This document shows positions 22,652-29,060 of a stretch of DNA of 29,060 nucleotides, one piece after another; position 1 is the first letter of the stretch, and each line of letters starts with the position of its first letter. The notes beneath the pieces are model-generated. The model saw nothing but the letters and a program-made list of their open reading frames with translations, had not been told where the DNA came from and searched no databases. The stretch lies in contig JBKPIY010000073.1 of the NCBI GenBank assembly GCA_046730475.1, positions 1 through 29,060 on the forward strand. Reading direction: 5' to 3'. The stretch is from JBKPIY01 sp046730475. Its GTDB lineage: Bacteria; Actinomycetota; Thermoleophilia; Solirubrobacterales; 70-9. The position numbers and the translations under genes are program-made.

Positions 22652-22731
22652 GCGGCCATCGGATGGCCCTGTAACAGAGCGAACGGTGGGCGGAACCAGA
22701 CACGTCGCAAACCACGTCGTCGTCGTGCAGC

Positions 22732-22780
22732 CCTGAGCCTGGTCTAATGGCTCAGGCGAGAGGAGACTCGCTTACGCGAG
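22732..22780. terminator. Pair of hairpins between converging genes
   Basis: CCTGAGCC (22732-22739) and GGCTCAGG (22749-22756) form a perfect 8-base stem with a 9-base loop. CTCGC (22767-22771) and GCGAG (22776-22780) form a 5-base stem; read on the minus strand its loop is GTAA, a GNRA type. They lie between the M20 gene (plus) and the VOC gene (minus) that end here, so a two-way terminator or RNA-end structure is likely, though no U tract is present. Confidence 0.5.
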
Positions 22781-22786
22781 CGGTTG

Positions 22787-23221
22787 TCACCACGGCCCGA
22801 TGGTTGTCCCACCCCATTCCTCGGGCTCCACGTCACGCACCGTCTGCGTCAGTTCCCAGCGGTGGCCGCCGACGTCCTCAAGCACACATGAACGCTCACC
22901 GTACTCGTACGTCGTCGGCTCTTGGAGGACGCGGGCGCCGAAATCCCGCGCACGCGCGAAGGCCCCATCGACATCGGCCACGCGCACCTTGATCAGGTGC
23001 GTAACCAGGCCCTCCGTCGGTGGCGCCTGGTCGGCACGAACGTCACCGACGACGATGGCACCGTCCGATCCGACACGAAGCTGAGCACGGTGCGTTTCGC
23101 CGATGCGTACCCGTTCGTGGAAGCCGAAGGCGGATTCCAGCCACGCCACCGCCGCTCGTACGTCCGGGTAGATCAGCACCGGAGTCACGGTGGCCGGCGG
23201 CGCGGAACGGTTCGTCAGCAC
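22787..23221 (-). CDS. VOC (glyoxalase/bleomycin-resistance-like) protein
   Basis: A 144-residue protein if started at GTG 23221. TPVLIYPDVRAAVAWLESAF and GFHERVRIGE form the first beta-alpha-beta unit, VTHLIKVRVADVDGAFARAR the second, and GERSCVLEDVGGHRWELTQ carries the last strand with the metal glutamate (RWEL). Single-domain VOC proteins include PhnB-like and glyoxalase-like enzymes. The frame is open further upstream to 23350, but TAGATT exactly 8 bases before this GTG and the lack of any homology upstream favour the shorter form. The C-terminal DVEPEEWGGTTIGPW is a short tail. Substrate unknown. Confidence 0.85.
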   Translation of the reverse strand: MLTNRSAPPATVTPVLIYPDVRAAVAWLESAFGFHERVRIGETHRAQLRVGSDGAIVVGDVRADQAPPTEGLVTHLIKVRVADVDGAFARARDFGARVLQEPTTYEYGERSCVLEDVGGHRWELTQTVRDVEPEEWGGTTIGPW

Positions 23222-23229
23222 AATCCCGG

Positions 23230-23235
23230 AATCTA
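23230..23235 (-). promoter_or_regulatory. Putative -10 box of a leaderless promoter (TAGATT)
   Basis: On the minus strand TAGATT ends 8 bases before the GTG at 23221, with no Shine-Dalgarno. Confidence 0.5.
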
Positions 23236-23460
23236 GCGAGCGGTCAGTACCGCACTCGTTGGCGATAGGTCGATTATGGCGAGGACCCGCAAATCCAACT
23301 CCGCGCGAGGGCTCGGGCCGCGCGTGGCCCGATCGCTGCCCATCCGTCAACTTCGATCCGGTGGACCGGCGATGCTTCGACGAGCAGGGTCGACGCGAGG
23401 GAGCGACTCGAGCCTCACCTCCCGGCGAGCGAGACTATCGGCCCGACGAGAGGAGGAGCC

Positions 23461-24006
23461 ATGACCGAGGAAGCCCCGTTGCAGGAGACTCCCGCCGGCC
23501 TCGAGCCCGCAGGAGAGGGGTGGTTCGTCGTCAACGTGCGCGACACCGCGTGGCTGACGCACGACGCGTTCGGCTCCGGTTGCGTGTTCGAGAGCCGCCA
23601 GGGCGCGCCGTTTCCGGAGCTCGGCATCAACATCGGCGTGCTGCAACCCGGGCAGCCCGCGTGCCTCTACCACGAGGAGGGTGCGCAGGAGGACTTCCTC
23701 GTCCTCGCGGGCGGGTGCGTGCTGCTCGTGAACGGCGAGGAGCGGCCTCTCAAGGCGTGGGACTTCGTGCACTCACCGGCCGGGACGAAGCACGTCATTG
23801 TCGGCGCCGGCGACGGGCTATCGATCGTCCTCGCCGTTGGCGCGCGCCACGAACCCAAGCGGCTGCGCTACCCGCCCTCCGAGCTCGCCACGCGGCACGG
23901 CGCAAGTGCCGAGGCGGACACGACGGAGCCCCGAGAAGCATACGCCCGGTTCGACCGCCCGCAGCCCCGGCGACCCGAGTACTGGAATGAGCTGCCATGG
24001 GCTTAA
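23461..24006 (+). CDS. Cupin-domain protein
   Basis: A 181-residue protein. Motif 1 is GQPACLYHEEGAQEDFLVLA, with a His and two Glu residues, then GGCVLLVNGEERPLKAWDFV and motif 2 HSPAGTKHVIVG, keeping the usual histidine. N-terminal residues 1-50 (WFVVNVRDTAWLTHDAFGSG) form the lid region. The C-terminus is long and charged (YPPSELATRHGASAEADTTE; RFDRPQPRRPEYW). GAGGAGGAG lies just before the ATG at 23461. Metal ligands are complete, unlike the cupin at 5035. Role unknown; these proteins may be small dioxygenases, isomerases or binding proteins. It stands alone. Confidence 0.88.
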   Translation: MTEEAPLQETPAGLEPAGEGWFVVNVRDTAWLTHDAFGSGCVFESRQGAPFPELGINIGVLQPGQPACLYHEEGAQEDFLVLAGGCVLLVNGEERPLKAWDFVHSPAGTKHVIVGAGDGLSIVLAVGARHEPKRLRYPPSELATRHGASAEADTTEPREAYARFDRPQPRRPEYWNELPWA

Positions 24007-24255
24007 GCGCGCTGCTACAGGCTGAACTGCCCGACGTGGTCAAATGCGAAGTCGCCGGAGCGATGCCCTTGGGGAACGACGGCGTCGGACCCCGGAGGCG
24101 TCGCCGTGAAGGTGGCCAAAACGAGACTCGGACTTTCGACATCGATGGCGGCCGACAGTGCAGCGATTTGAGTTCGGCGGACCTGACGCGTTCGGGCTCG
24201 GGCTGAGCCTGTTGATCGAGTGCAAGCAGTCCGGGGAGCCGCGGCGTACGCGCGC

Positions 24256-24936
24256 CTACGCCCCGTCGCCCGGGCTGACGAGTCCAGACTCGTAGGCGAG
24301 CACAACCGCCTGCACACGGTCGCGCAGGCCGAGCTTCGCAAGCAGCCGGGCGACGTGGGTCTTCACCGTGCTGTCGCTCACGACGAGGGCTTCGGCAATC
24401 TCGGCGTTCGACAGCCCGCGTGCAATGAGCGTGAAAACCTCGACCTCGCGCGACGTCAGCTCGTCGAGGCCGGGGGGCGGCTGCCGCTGGCGCGCCCGTG
24501 TGCGCGCGAACTGCTCGATCAGCCGGCTCGTCACGGATGGGGCGAGCAGCGACTCGCCCCGAGCCACCACGCGGATGGCGGTCACGAGCTGCTCGGGCGG
24601 GCTGTCCTTGAGGAGGAACCCGCTGGCGCCGGCGCCGAGCGCTTCGTAGACGTACTCGTCGAGGTCGAACGTCGTGAGGATCAGCACGCGGGACTCCGAC
24701 CCTTCCCGGCGTGGATCGGCGCTTGCGATTCGCCGGGTCGCGGCGATCCCATCGAGCTCGGGCATCCGGATGTCCATGAGCACGACGTCGGGCTTCAGGC
24801 GCCGCGCGCTGTAGACGGCCTGCTCGCCGTTGCCCGCCTCGCCGACGACGGTGATGTCGTCCTCGACCTCGAGCACCATGCGAAAGCCGGCGCGTACGAG
24901 CGCTTGGTCGTCGGCAATGAGGACTCCGATGCTCAT
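24256..24936 (-). CDS. NarL/LuxR-family response regulator
   Basis: A 226-residue protein. The receiver domain has VLIADDQALVRAGF (acidic D9, D10), the phosphorylation aspartate in VVLMDIRMPELDG (D55), LILTTFDLDEYV (T88/T89) and FLLKDSPPEQL (K110). After a linker, LTSREVEVFTLIARGLSNAE and IAEALVVSDSTVKTHVARLL form the LuxR-type helix-turn-helix. It should bind DNA when phosphorylated by the kinase encoded just upstream. The ATG overlaps the kinase stop by four bases (ATGA), so the two are made in fixed ratio. Target genes are not evident here. Confidence 0.95.
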   Translation of the reverse strand: MSIGVLIADDQALVRAGFRMVLEVEDDITVVGEAGNGEQAVYSARRLKPDVVLMDIRMPELDGIAATRRIASADPRREGSESRVLILTTFDLDEYVYEALGAGASGFLLKDSPPEQLVTAIRVVARGESLLAPSVTSRLIEQFARTRARQRQPPPGLDELTSREVEVFTLIARGLSNAEIAEALVVSDSTVKTHVARLLAKLGLRDRVQAVVLAYESGLVSPGDGA

Positions 24937-25892
24937 GACGCCAGCGGAAGCGAGGCACGCACGACGAAGCCGCCCTCTGGGCGGTGGTCTGCGTGCAGTT
25001 GACCGCCGTACAGCGCCACGCGCTCGCGCATCCCCACCAGTCCGTGCCCGCCGTCGGTCCCGCCGCCCTTGCGCGGCTGACTGGGCGCGCCGTCGTCGGA
25101 GATCTCCAGCTCGAGCTCGTCACCGCCGTAGCGAACCGCGACGCGGGCGTGCACCGGGCCGGCGTGCTTGAGCGCGTTGGTCAGCGCCTCCTGGACGATG
25201 CGATACACGGACAGGTCGACGCCGGCAGGCAACGGGGCGGGATCGCCCTCGGTGACCAGCTCGACCTCCAGCCCGCTCCGGCGCGCCTGACCGAGCAGCT
25301 CGCCGAGGCTCTCGACCCCGGGCTGTGGCGCGAGCGGCACGTCGCGGTCGGGCTTGCGCAGCGCGCCGAGCGATCGGCGCATCTCGCCTAGTGCCGTGCG
25401 GCCCGTGCGCTCGATCGTCTCGAGCGCCTCGCGCGCGCGCTCGGGGTCGCGATCGAGCACGCGCCGCGCGCCCTGGGCCTGAACGACCATGAGCCCGACG
25501 TTGTGCGCGACGATGTCGTGAAGCTCGCGTGCGATGCGGCTGCGCTCCTCTCCGACGGCGTTGAGCTCGCGCTGGCGCTGCTCGCGCTCGAGAGCCGCCA
25601 CGCGCAGGCCGCGTGAGCGGCTCGTGCGACCGGCGAGCCAGGGCGTGACGACGACCAGGCCCGCGGAGAACAGGAAGCTTGGGGCATCGATGTCCCCGCT
25701 GGCGAGCACGGCGCTCCACACCAAGACGACGCCCAGAGCAACGGCGGGCCTGAACGTGGTTACCGGTTCGCCTGACTGCGCGCCGCGCCGTCGACGACGT
25801 CGCACCGGGTTTGTGCGACCTCCGCGAGAACGAGCACTGTCCTCATGCGAATGCGACACTACCGTGGGCCCTGAGGCTCCTGTCCCGGGCAA
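24933..25892 (-). CDS. Histidine kinase of the NarL-type two-component system
   Basis: Up to 319 residues. Two hydrophobic stretches (AVALGVVLVWSAVLASG and SFLFSAGLVVVTPWLAG) form a short membrane anchor with almost no outside loop, so sensing is probably inside the membrane or from the cytoplasm. The HisKA_3 box ARELHDIVAHNVGLMVVQAQ contains H125. The ATPase has IVQEALTNALKHAG (N box), SDDGAPSQP (G1) and GHGLVGMRERV (G2). The 25892 start is a TTG with no ribosome site, and 40 upstream codons are Arg-rich and poorly conserved-looking; the real start may be a GTG at 25859 or 25805. It overlaps the regulator gene by four bases. Confidence 0.9.
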   Translation of the reverse strand: MPGTGASGPTVVSHSHEDSARSRGGRTNPVRRRRRRGAQSGEPVTTFRPAVALGVVLVWSAVLASGDIDAPSFLFSAGLVVVTPWLAGRTSRSRGLRVAALEREQRQRELNAVGEERSRIARELHDIVAHNVGLMVVQAQGARRVLDRDPERAREALETIERTGRTALGEMRRSLGALRKPDRDVPLAPQPGVESLGELLGQARRSGLEVELVTEGDPAPLPAGVDLSVYRIVQEALTNALKHAGPVHARVAVRYGGDELELEISDDGAPSQPRKGGGTDGGHGLVGMRERVALYGGQLHADHRPEGGFVVRASLPLAS

Positions 25893-25903
25893 CGGAGGAA
25901 ACG

Positions 25904-26023
25904 ATGTCCGAGCACAACAAGGCAGCTGCCCGCGCTTCGAGGGATGGGAAGATCGTCGAGGCTTGGCGAAGCATGGACATGCTTAGAGTCCTCCGAGGAA
26001 TCGGGGTACTCGAAAGCGCCTGA
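25904..26023 (+). pseudogene. SnoaL-like (polyketide cyclase) gene reduced to its two ends
   Basis: A 39-residue frame with a good ribosome site (GGAGG, 6 bases) and start. It begins MSEHNKAAARASR, as in the first helix of SnoaL-like ester cyclases, then runs into DGKIVEAWRSMDMLRVLRGI and GVLES, the conserved C-terminal end of the same family (DGKIVE.W...D.L.LL.QLGV). About 90 residues that normally lie between these motifs are missing, with the frame kept. It may still be translated into a small peptide, but it cannot form the cone-shaped barrel. I read it as a gene shortened by an internal deletion. Confidence 0.7.
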
Positions 26024-26184
26024 GGACCTCGGCGCTCGGGCCTCGCTCGAGCCGCTGCTCCATCGCGCGAGGAAGGGAAGCGAGGGACGGTCGGTCGAGA
26101 CCTTGGGTCACTGCCGGCGACACGCGGATGGAGAAGCGCGCGAGCCCCCGCCCCGTTCCAGGGCGGCCGCTCGTTGTTCGGCCC

Positions 26185-26868
26185 TCAGCGTGAGCTGATC
26201 ATCAGCCTGCATCTGACCTCGGCCGCCGCGAGGCGCTGGCGCCGCTCGATCTCCGCCTCGGTCGGCTCGTAAAACACAAACGACCCGACATCGATGTCGC
26301 CCGCTCGTTCGTAGGTGTCGATCGTGACGCCGGTCTTCGAGACCTTGCTGTCGACCAGCTTCAGTGCGGCGGGGATTGTGCCGTCACCGAAGAGGCGCTT
26401 GCCGGGGCCGAGCACCACGGGGAAGATCCACAGCCGGAACTCGTCGATCAGGTCGTGCTCAAGCAGCGTCTGGATGAGGCCGGGGCTGCCGTGGACCTGG
26501 ATCTCGGGACCGTCCTCGCCTTTCAGTGTTGCGACGTACTCGGCGACGTCGCCGGTGATCAGCGTCGAGTTGTTCCACTCAACCTGATCGAGCGTCGTCG
26601 AGGCGACATGCTTGCGAGTGCTGTTGAGCCGGTCGGCGACCGGGCCCTCGTCGTAGGGCCAGTGCGCCGCGAAGATCTCGTATGTCCCGCGGCCGAGCAG
26701 CAGCTCGTAGGGCTCGGCCTCGGCGACCTGCTCCATCATCTCGTCGTCGAAGTAGTTGGCGCTCCAGCCGCCGAGCGTGAACCCGCCAGTCGGGTCCTCC
26801 TCTGGGCCACCGGGCGCCTGCATCACCCCATCGAGCGAGATGAACGTGTTCACAACGAGCTTTCTCAT
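26185..26868 (-). CDS. Dihydrofolate reductase/RibD C-terminal-like protein
   Basis: A 227-residue protein. RKLVVNTFISLDGVMQAPGG is the usual first strand of this family; GWSANYFDDEMMEQVAEAEP and LLLGRGTYEIFAAHWPY follow, then VEWNNSTLITGDVAEYVATL, EIQVHGSPGLIQTLLEHDLI (the G-S-x-x-L motif) and DEFRLWIFPVVLGPGKRLFG. All the NADPH-binding motifs are present. Family members are predicted reductases (RibD C-terminal domain/bacterial DHFR-like). The start at 26868 has GGAGGT 5 bases before it. A frame continues upstream to 27072 but contains a different gene's remnant. The tail after PTEAEIERRQRLA has a few extra residues. Its natural substrate is not known. Confidence 0.9.
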   Translation of the reverse strand: MRKLVVNTFISLDGVMQAPGGPEEDPTGGFTLGGWSANYFDDEMMEQVAEAEPYELLLGRGTYEIFAAHWPYDEGPVADRLNSTRKHVASTTLDQVEWNNSTLITGDVAEYVATLKGEDGPEIQVHGSPGLIQTLLEHDLIDEFRLWIFPVVLGPGKRLFGDGTIPAALKLVDSKVSKTGVTIDTYERAGDIDVGSFVFYEPTEAEIERRQRLAAAEVRCRLMISSR

Positions 26869-26896
26869 CGGACCTCCAGGGTGTGGTGGATGCTGG

Positions 26897-26902
26897 TTTA
26901 TA
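26897..26902 (-). promoter_or_regulatory. Putative -10 box (TATAAA) for the reductase gene
   Basis: On the minus strand TATAAA lies about 28 bases before the ATG at 26868, leaving room for a short leader with the GGAGGT site. No clear -35 is seen. Confidence 0.45.
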
Positions 26903-27003
26903 TGACCGGCGGACGCCGACAAATCATCGGTCAGGCACAGCGATGCCGCAAACGCGAGCGCCCTGCCGCTCTGCGCGATAAGGAGACGCACCTCGCCGCC
27001 TTC

Positions 27004-27072
27004 CATGTACATCCCCATGCAGCCGAGGCCTAGCTCCGAGACCTCGAAGTCAGCGAGCTTCCGGCGTCTCAT
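27004..27072 (-). pseudogene. Aldo/keto reductase N-terminal remnant
   Basis: The minus strand reads MRRRKLADFEVSELGLGCMG then MYM from an ATG at 27072, preceded by GGAG. This is the start of the aldo/keto reductase family (M..RKLG..EVS.LGLGCMGMS). Within a few codons the sequence turns into unrelated residues and the rest of the roughly 320-residue enzyme, including the catalytic tyrosine, is missing. Only the 5' end of a former gene remains, by chance in frame with the reductase gene downstream. Confidence 0.6.
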
Positions 27073-27276
27073 CTCCGTTCAGCCCTCCATTGCGGCGCTG
27101 CGCGCTTGCCTGCGCGCGCTCGAAGTTGCTTGACGCATGCCAGCGAAGCAACTCGACGATATGACCGATGACGTTCATGGCGTGCCTGGAACTCTCGTCC
27201 CCGCCCGGGCGAATCGCCATACCCGCTCGCCCGAAACCGCGCTTCGAGGTACCCGAGAACCCTGGTGGGGAAAGCC

Positions 27277-27714
27277 CTACTTCAGCGCTCGCTCGAGGTT
27301 GTCGAAACAGCCCCGCCAGCCGGAGTGCTGGGCGTCGCGGCGCTCGTCGCCCGAGATCCCGCTGTTGGTCAGGACCACGGTTGTCGAGCCCTCCGACTCC
27401 GAGAACGTGAGCTCGATCAGCTGCTCGTTCGAGGGATCGTCGCTGAACGTGCATCTGAAGACGAGCCTGTGCGGCCGGTCGATCTCCGTGTACTCGCCGG
27501 CGATGACGTGCTCGGTGCCGTCCGGGCGGCGCATCATGACCCGGATCTTGCCGCCCACCCGCAGGTCCACCTCGGGCTCGGGCGTCTCCCAATCCGGCTC
27601 GACGTGGAACCAGCGCCGCATCACCTCGGGACTGGTCCATGCGTCGAAGACGGCCTCCGCCGGCGCGTCGAACCTCCGCTCGATTCGCACCACATAGCCC
27701 AGCGGCTCGCCCAT
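27277..27714 (-). CDS. SRPBCC/AHSA1-family protein
   Basis: A 145-residue START-like protein: VVRIERRFDAPAEAVFDAWT and SPEVMRRWFHVEPDW at the start, VDLRVGGKIRVMMRRPDGTE and HVIAGEYTEIDRPHRLVFRC in the middle, IELTFSESEGSTTVVLTNSG and QHSGWRGCFDNLERAL at the end. This is the complete fold of Activator-of-Hsp90-ATPase-1-like proteins, which in bacteria are small-molecule or stress-related binders. Its ATG directly follows the stop of the DUF2182 gene (TAGATG), and an ArsR gene lies upstream, a common ArsR-AHSA1 pairing. No ribosome site is visible before the start, fitting coupled translation. Confidence 0.92.
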   Translation of the reverse strand: MGEPLGYVVRIERRFDAPAEAVFDAWTSPEVMRRWFHVEPDWETPEPEVDLRVGGKIRVMMRRPDGTEHVIAGEYTEIDRPHRLVFRCTFSDDPSNEQLIELTFSESEGSTTVVLTNSGISGDERRDAQHSGWRGCFDNLERALK

Positions 27715-28530
27715 CTACATGGGCATCGTATTCATCACGGACATCCCGTCCATGGGAATCGTCAGGCCGGGAACCTGATCGGGGAAGAGCATGACCGCGA
27801 CGCCGAGCAGTGCCAGCACCGCCGCGGTCACACCGCTTGGAAGCACCTCCCAGGGCAGCAGCTTCTCGATCGCGATCAACGCCGCGATCAGCAACATCCA
27901 GGCGATGCTCATCACACCAAGCGCGAAGAGGGCCGCCATCAGGCCGAAGGAGCATCCGACGCAGAAACCGCCCTGCTCGACTGCCATCCACAGGGCACCC
28001 ATCGCCCCCTGCCGCCGTCGGAACAACCGCGAATCTCGGCAATGCCGGAGGCACCTCGCCTTGGCTGGGGTGAGCTCGTATAGGGCCGCCCCCAGGATCA
28101 CGCCACCCGCGACGTAGCGCCCGCCCTCGTCCCAGCCGAGGAACCCGAGCTCGAGGGAACGCACACCCTCGATCAGTCCGTAGGCGAGCAGCCCGACGAC
28201 CAACCAGACCAGGAGATACCCCGCGGCGAACAGGACGGTGCCGCCGACGGATTCCGCCGGCGCTCCGTCCGCACCCCGCGAGTACGCGATCGCCATCGGC
28301 GAAAGCGAGGGCAGCATCATCGCGGCCATCATCGTCGCCCAGACCACGGCGAACCAGCCGAGCCCACCGAGGTCCGTACCGGGGCCCATGTCCATTCCCC
28401 GCATGCGCTCCACCGTCACCACCCAGCAGACCCCGGCCACAGCCACCAGCAGGATCGCTGGCCAAGCCACCGACGCCGGCGCCGCGAGGGGCTGCTCGAC
28501 TCGCAAAACCCGCTCGCCCTGGTCCGTCAT
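27715..28530 (-). CDS. DUF2182 integral membrane protein
   Basis: A 271-residue membrane protein with about six to seven hydrophobic helices. Conserved-looking motifs: MRGMDMGPGTDLGG, a Met-rich patch WATMMAAMMLPSLSPMAIAY (the MxLP-type DUF2182 signature), ELTPAKARCLRHCRDSRLF (Cys/His pair) and EQGGFCVGCSFGLMAALFAL. The Met, Cys and His residues suggest metal (copper?) binding, as annotated for PF09948 (predicted metal-binding membrane protein). The C-terminus is Met-rich (PMDGMSVMNTMPM). Its ATG overlaps the ArsR stop (ATGA), and its TAG is directly followed by the AHSA1 ATG. Function inferred only from these patterns. Confidence 0.88.
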   Translation of the reverse strand: MTDQGERVLRVEQPLAAPASVAWPAILLVAVAGVCWVVTVERMRGMDMGPGTDLGGLGWFAVVWATMMAAMMLPSLSPMAIAYSRGADGAPAESVGGTVLFAAGYLLVWLVVGLLAYGLIEGVRSLELGFLGWDEGGRYVAGGVILGAALYELTPAKARCLRHCRDSRLFRRRQGAMGALWMAVEQGGFCVGCSFGLMAALFALGVMSIAWMLLIAALIAIEKLLPWEVLPSGVTAAVLALLGVAVMLFPDQVPGLTIPMDGMSVMNTMPM

Positions 28531-28835
28531 CTGCGCTCCTCCAGATACTCGCCGACGACGTCGAAGAGGCGCTCCCAGCGCGTTCGCTGATTCTCGATCC
28601 ACCCGGCTGCATCGGCGAGCGTGTCCGGCCGCAGGGCAAGCCGGTGGGTGCGTCCGTCGATCACCCGCGTGACCACCCCCGCCTCCTCGAGCAGCTTCAG
28701 ATGCCGCGATATGGTCGGCTTCGAGACGCCGAGCCCCCGGCTTGCCTCGCCGACGGTCGAGGGCCCGGCGCTGAGCCTCTCGACGATCTCGCGGCGGGTC
28801 GGATGGGCCAGGGCGGCGAAGGCATCGTTAGTCAT
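28527..28835 (-). CDS. ArsR-family regulator of the DUF2182-AHSA1 operon
   Basis: A 102-residue winged-helix protein: FAALAHPTRREIVERLSAGP, then STVGEASRGLGVSKPTISRH (recognition helix) and LKLLEEAGVVTRVIDGRTHR, LALRPDTLADAAGWIENQRT. The pattern PTRR.I.E.L...P..V.E is that of ArsR regulators paired with AHSA1 proteins. It has no cysteine, so it does not use the classical metal site. The ATG at 28835 is preferred over longer starts because TATAGT lies 7 bases upstream with an inverted repeat spanning the start. It is divergent from a DUF899 gene and the first of a three-gene operon. Confidence 0.92.
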   Translation of the reverse strand: MTNDAFAALAHPTRREIVERLSAGPSTVGEASRGLGVSKPTISRHLKLLEEAGVVTRVIDGRTHRLALRPDTLADAAGWIENQRTRWERLFDVVGEYLEERR

Positions 28836-28852
28836 TGTGCTAACTATATATT
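28827..28852. promoter_or_regulatory. Divergent promoter and ArsR operator
   Basis: GTTAG (28827-28831) and CTAAC (28840-28844) form an inverted repeat with an 8-base spacer over the ArsR start. On the minus strand TATAGT (28848-28843) is a -10 box 7 bases before the ATG at 28835. On the plus strand TATATT (28847-28852) could serve the DUF899 gene. One regulator could thus control both directions. Confidence 0.6.
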
Positions 28853-28883
28853 CTCGAGCGCGAGACCCGGACAGGAGGAGCGC

Positions 28884-29060
28884 ATGACCGAGCACACGGT
28901 GGGCACGCGAGATCAATGGCTGGCGGCACGAAAGGAGTTGCTCGAGCAGGAGAAGGAGCACCAGCGCCGGGGCGATGAGCTCGCGCGCCGTCGACAGGAG
29001 CTGCCCTGGGTGCCGGTCGAGAAGGAGTATGTCTTCGAGACCGACGCCGGGAGTCAGACG
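28884..29060 (+). CDS. DUF899 family protein, N-terminal part (cut by window edge)
   Basis: 59 residues from the ATG at 28884, preceded by a strong AGGAGGAG. They read VGTRDQWLAARKELLEQEKE, then RRGDELARRRQELPWVPVEK and EYVFETDAG, the typical DUF899 start (long charged helix ending RxELPWVxVEKEYxF). It continues beyond the window, so the CxxC region cannot be checked. It is divergent from the ArsR gene with a shared AT-rich control region, suggesting co-regulation with the DUF2182-AHSA1 operon. It is a second, distinct family member; the other is at 772-1503. Confidence 0.85.
   Translation, partial: MTEHTVGTRDQWLAARKELLEQEKEHQRRGDELARRRQELPWVPVEKEYVFETDAGSQT

Noticed and set aside
24007..24255. 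Minus-strand frame before the response regulator end (SGDFAFDHVGQFSL)
   Set aside because: Protein-like only in part, overlaps the 3' end of the regulator gene and has no start or ribosome site.
27050..27178. A 42-codon minus-strand frame beginning MNVIGHIVELLRWH
   Set aside because: It has a plausible composition but no ribosome site and overlaps the aldo/keto reductase remnant; not enough to call a gene.
27050..28639. A 529-codon minus-strand open frame across the DUF2182, AHSA1 and ArsR genes
   Set aside because: It runs in another frame through three well-supported overlapping genes and its peptide is Arg/Gly-rich with no domain.
1..29060. tRNA, rRNA, CRISPR array, insertion sequence or phage module
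   Set aside because: I looked for cloverleaf ends, repeated spacer-like units, transposase motifs and terminal inverted repeats and found none I could support.

Overview
The window is a gene-dense, high-GC stretch of bacterial chromosome. GTG and TTG starts are frequent, and many neighbouring genes overlap by four bases (ATGA or GTGA). Several genes have a TAnnnT box 6-8 bases before the start codon and no Shine-Dalgarno, the signature of leaderless actinobacterial genes. Gene content (a DUF6529-like haem-pocket membrane protein beside a cytochrome b gene, ABATE/CGNR regulator, DUF2182, two DUF899 genes, small secreted proteins) suggests an actinobacterium of the Thermoleophilia (Solirubrobacterales or Gaiellales). 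That placement is inference. I see no rRNA, tRNA, CRISPR array, phage module or intact insertion sequence.

Layout. 1-2.1 kb: start of a respiratory cytochrome b operon (minus), a DUF899 protein, and a DUF6529-like membrane protein. 2.4-4.4 kb: a secreted protein with a strong terminator, a degraded ORF, a zincin-like metallopeptidase and a multicopper oxidase remnant. 4.4-6.6 kb: a tightly overlapping plus-strand operon (CGNR regulator, cupin, NAD(P)-binding epimerase-like protein) ending in a truncated hexapeptide/gamma-carbonic-anhydrase-like ORF. 6.7-13.4 kb: alpha/beta hydrolase, secreted protein, M19 dipeptidase, a small basic protein plus an uncharacterised actinobacterial protein, beta-carbonic anhydrase, type II NADH dehydrogenase and a calcineurin-like phosphoesterase. 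13.5-15.6 kb (minus): an ArsR-controlled permease operon with a clear operator, then an Asp/Glu racemase-family gene. 16-18.4 kb (plus): ABM-like protein, DsbA-like protein, YceI pseudogene and a DJ-1/PfpI protein lacking its catalytic cysteine. 18.4-21 kb: DHA2 drug exporter and MarR regulator (minus), divergent from a second winged-helix regulator, with large inverted repeats in the control regions. 21.4-24 kb: M20 peptidase, VOC protein, cupin. 24.2-25.9 kb (minus): NarL-type two-component system. 25.9-29.06 kb: SnoaL remnant, RibD/DHFR-like reductase, aldo/keto reductase remnant, an ArsR-DUF2182-AHSA1 operon, and a divergent DUF899 gene cut by the window end.

The most distinctive features are (a) repeated -10-to-start spacing implying leaderless transcripts, (b) several decayed genes that often keep recognisable ends but have lost the middle, and (c) compact regulator/operator/target modules (two ArsR, one MarR pair). 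I did not find a convincing new defence or biosynthetic system; most of the window is ordinary metabolic and stress-response content.
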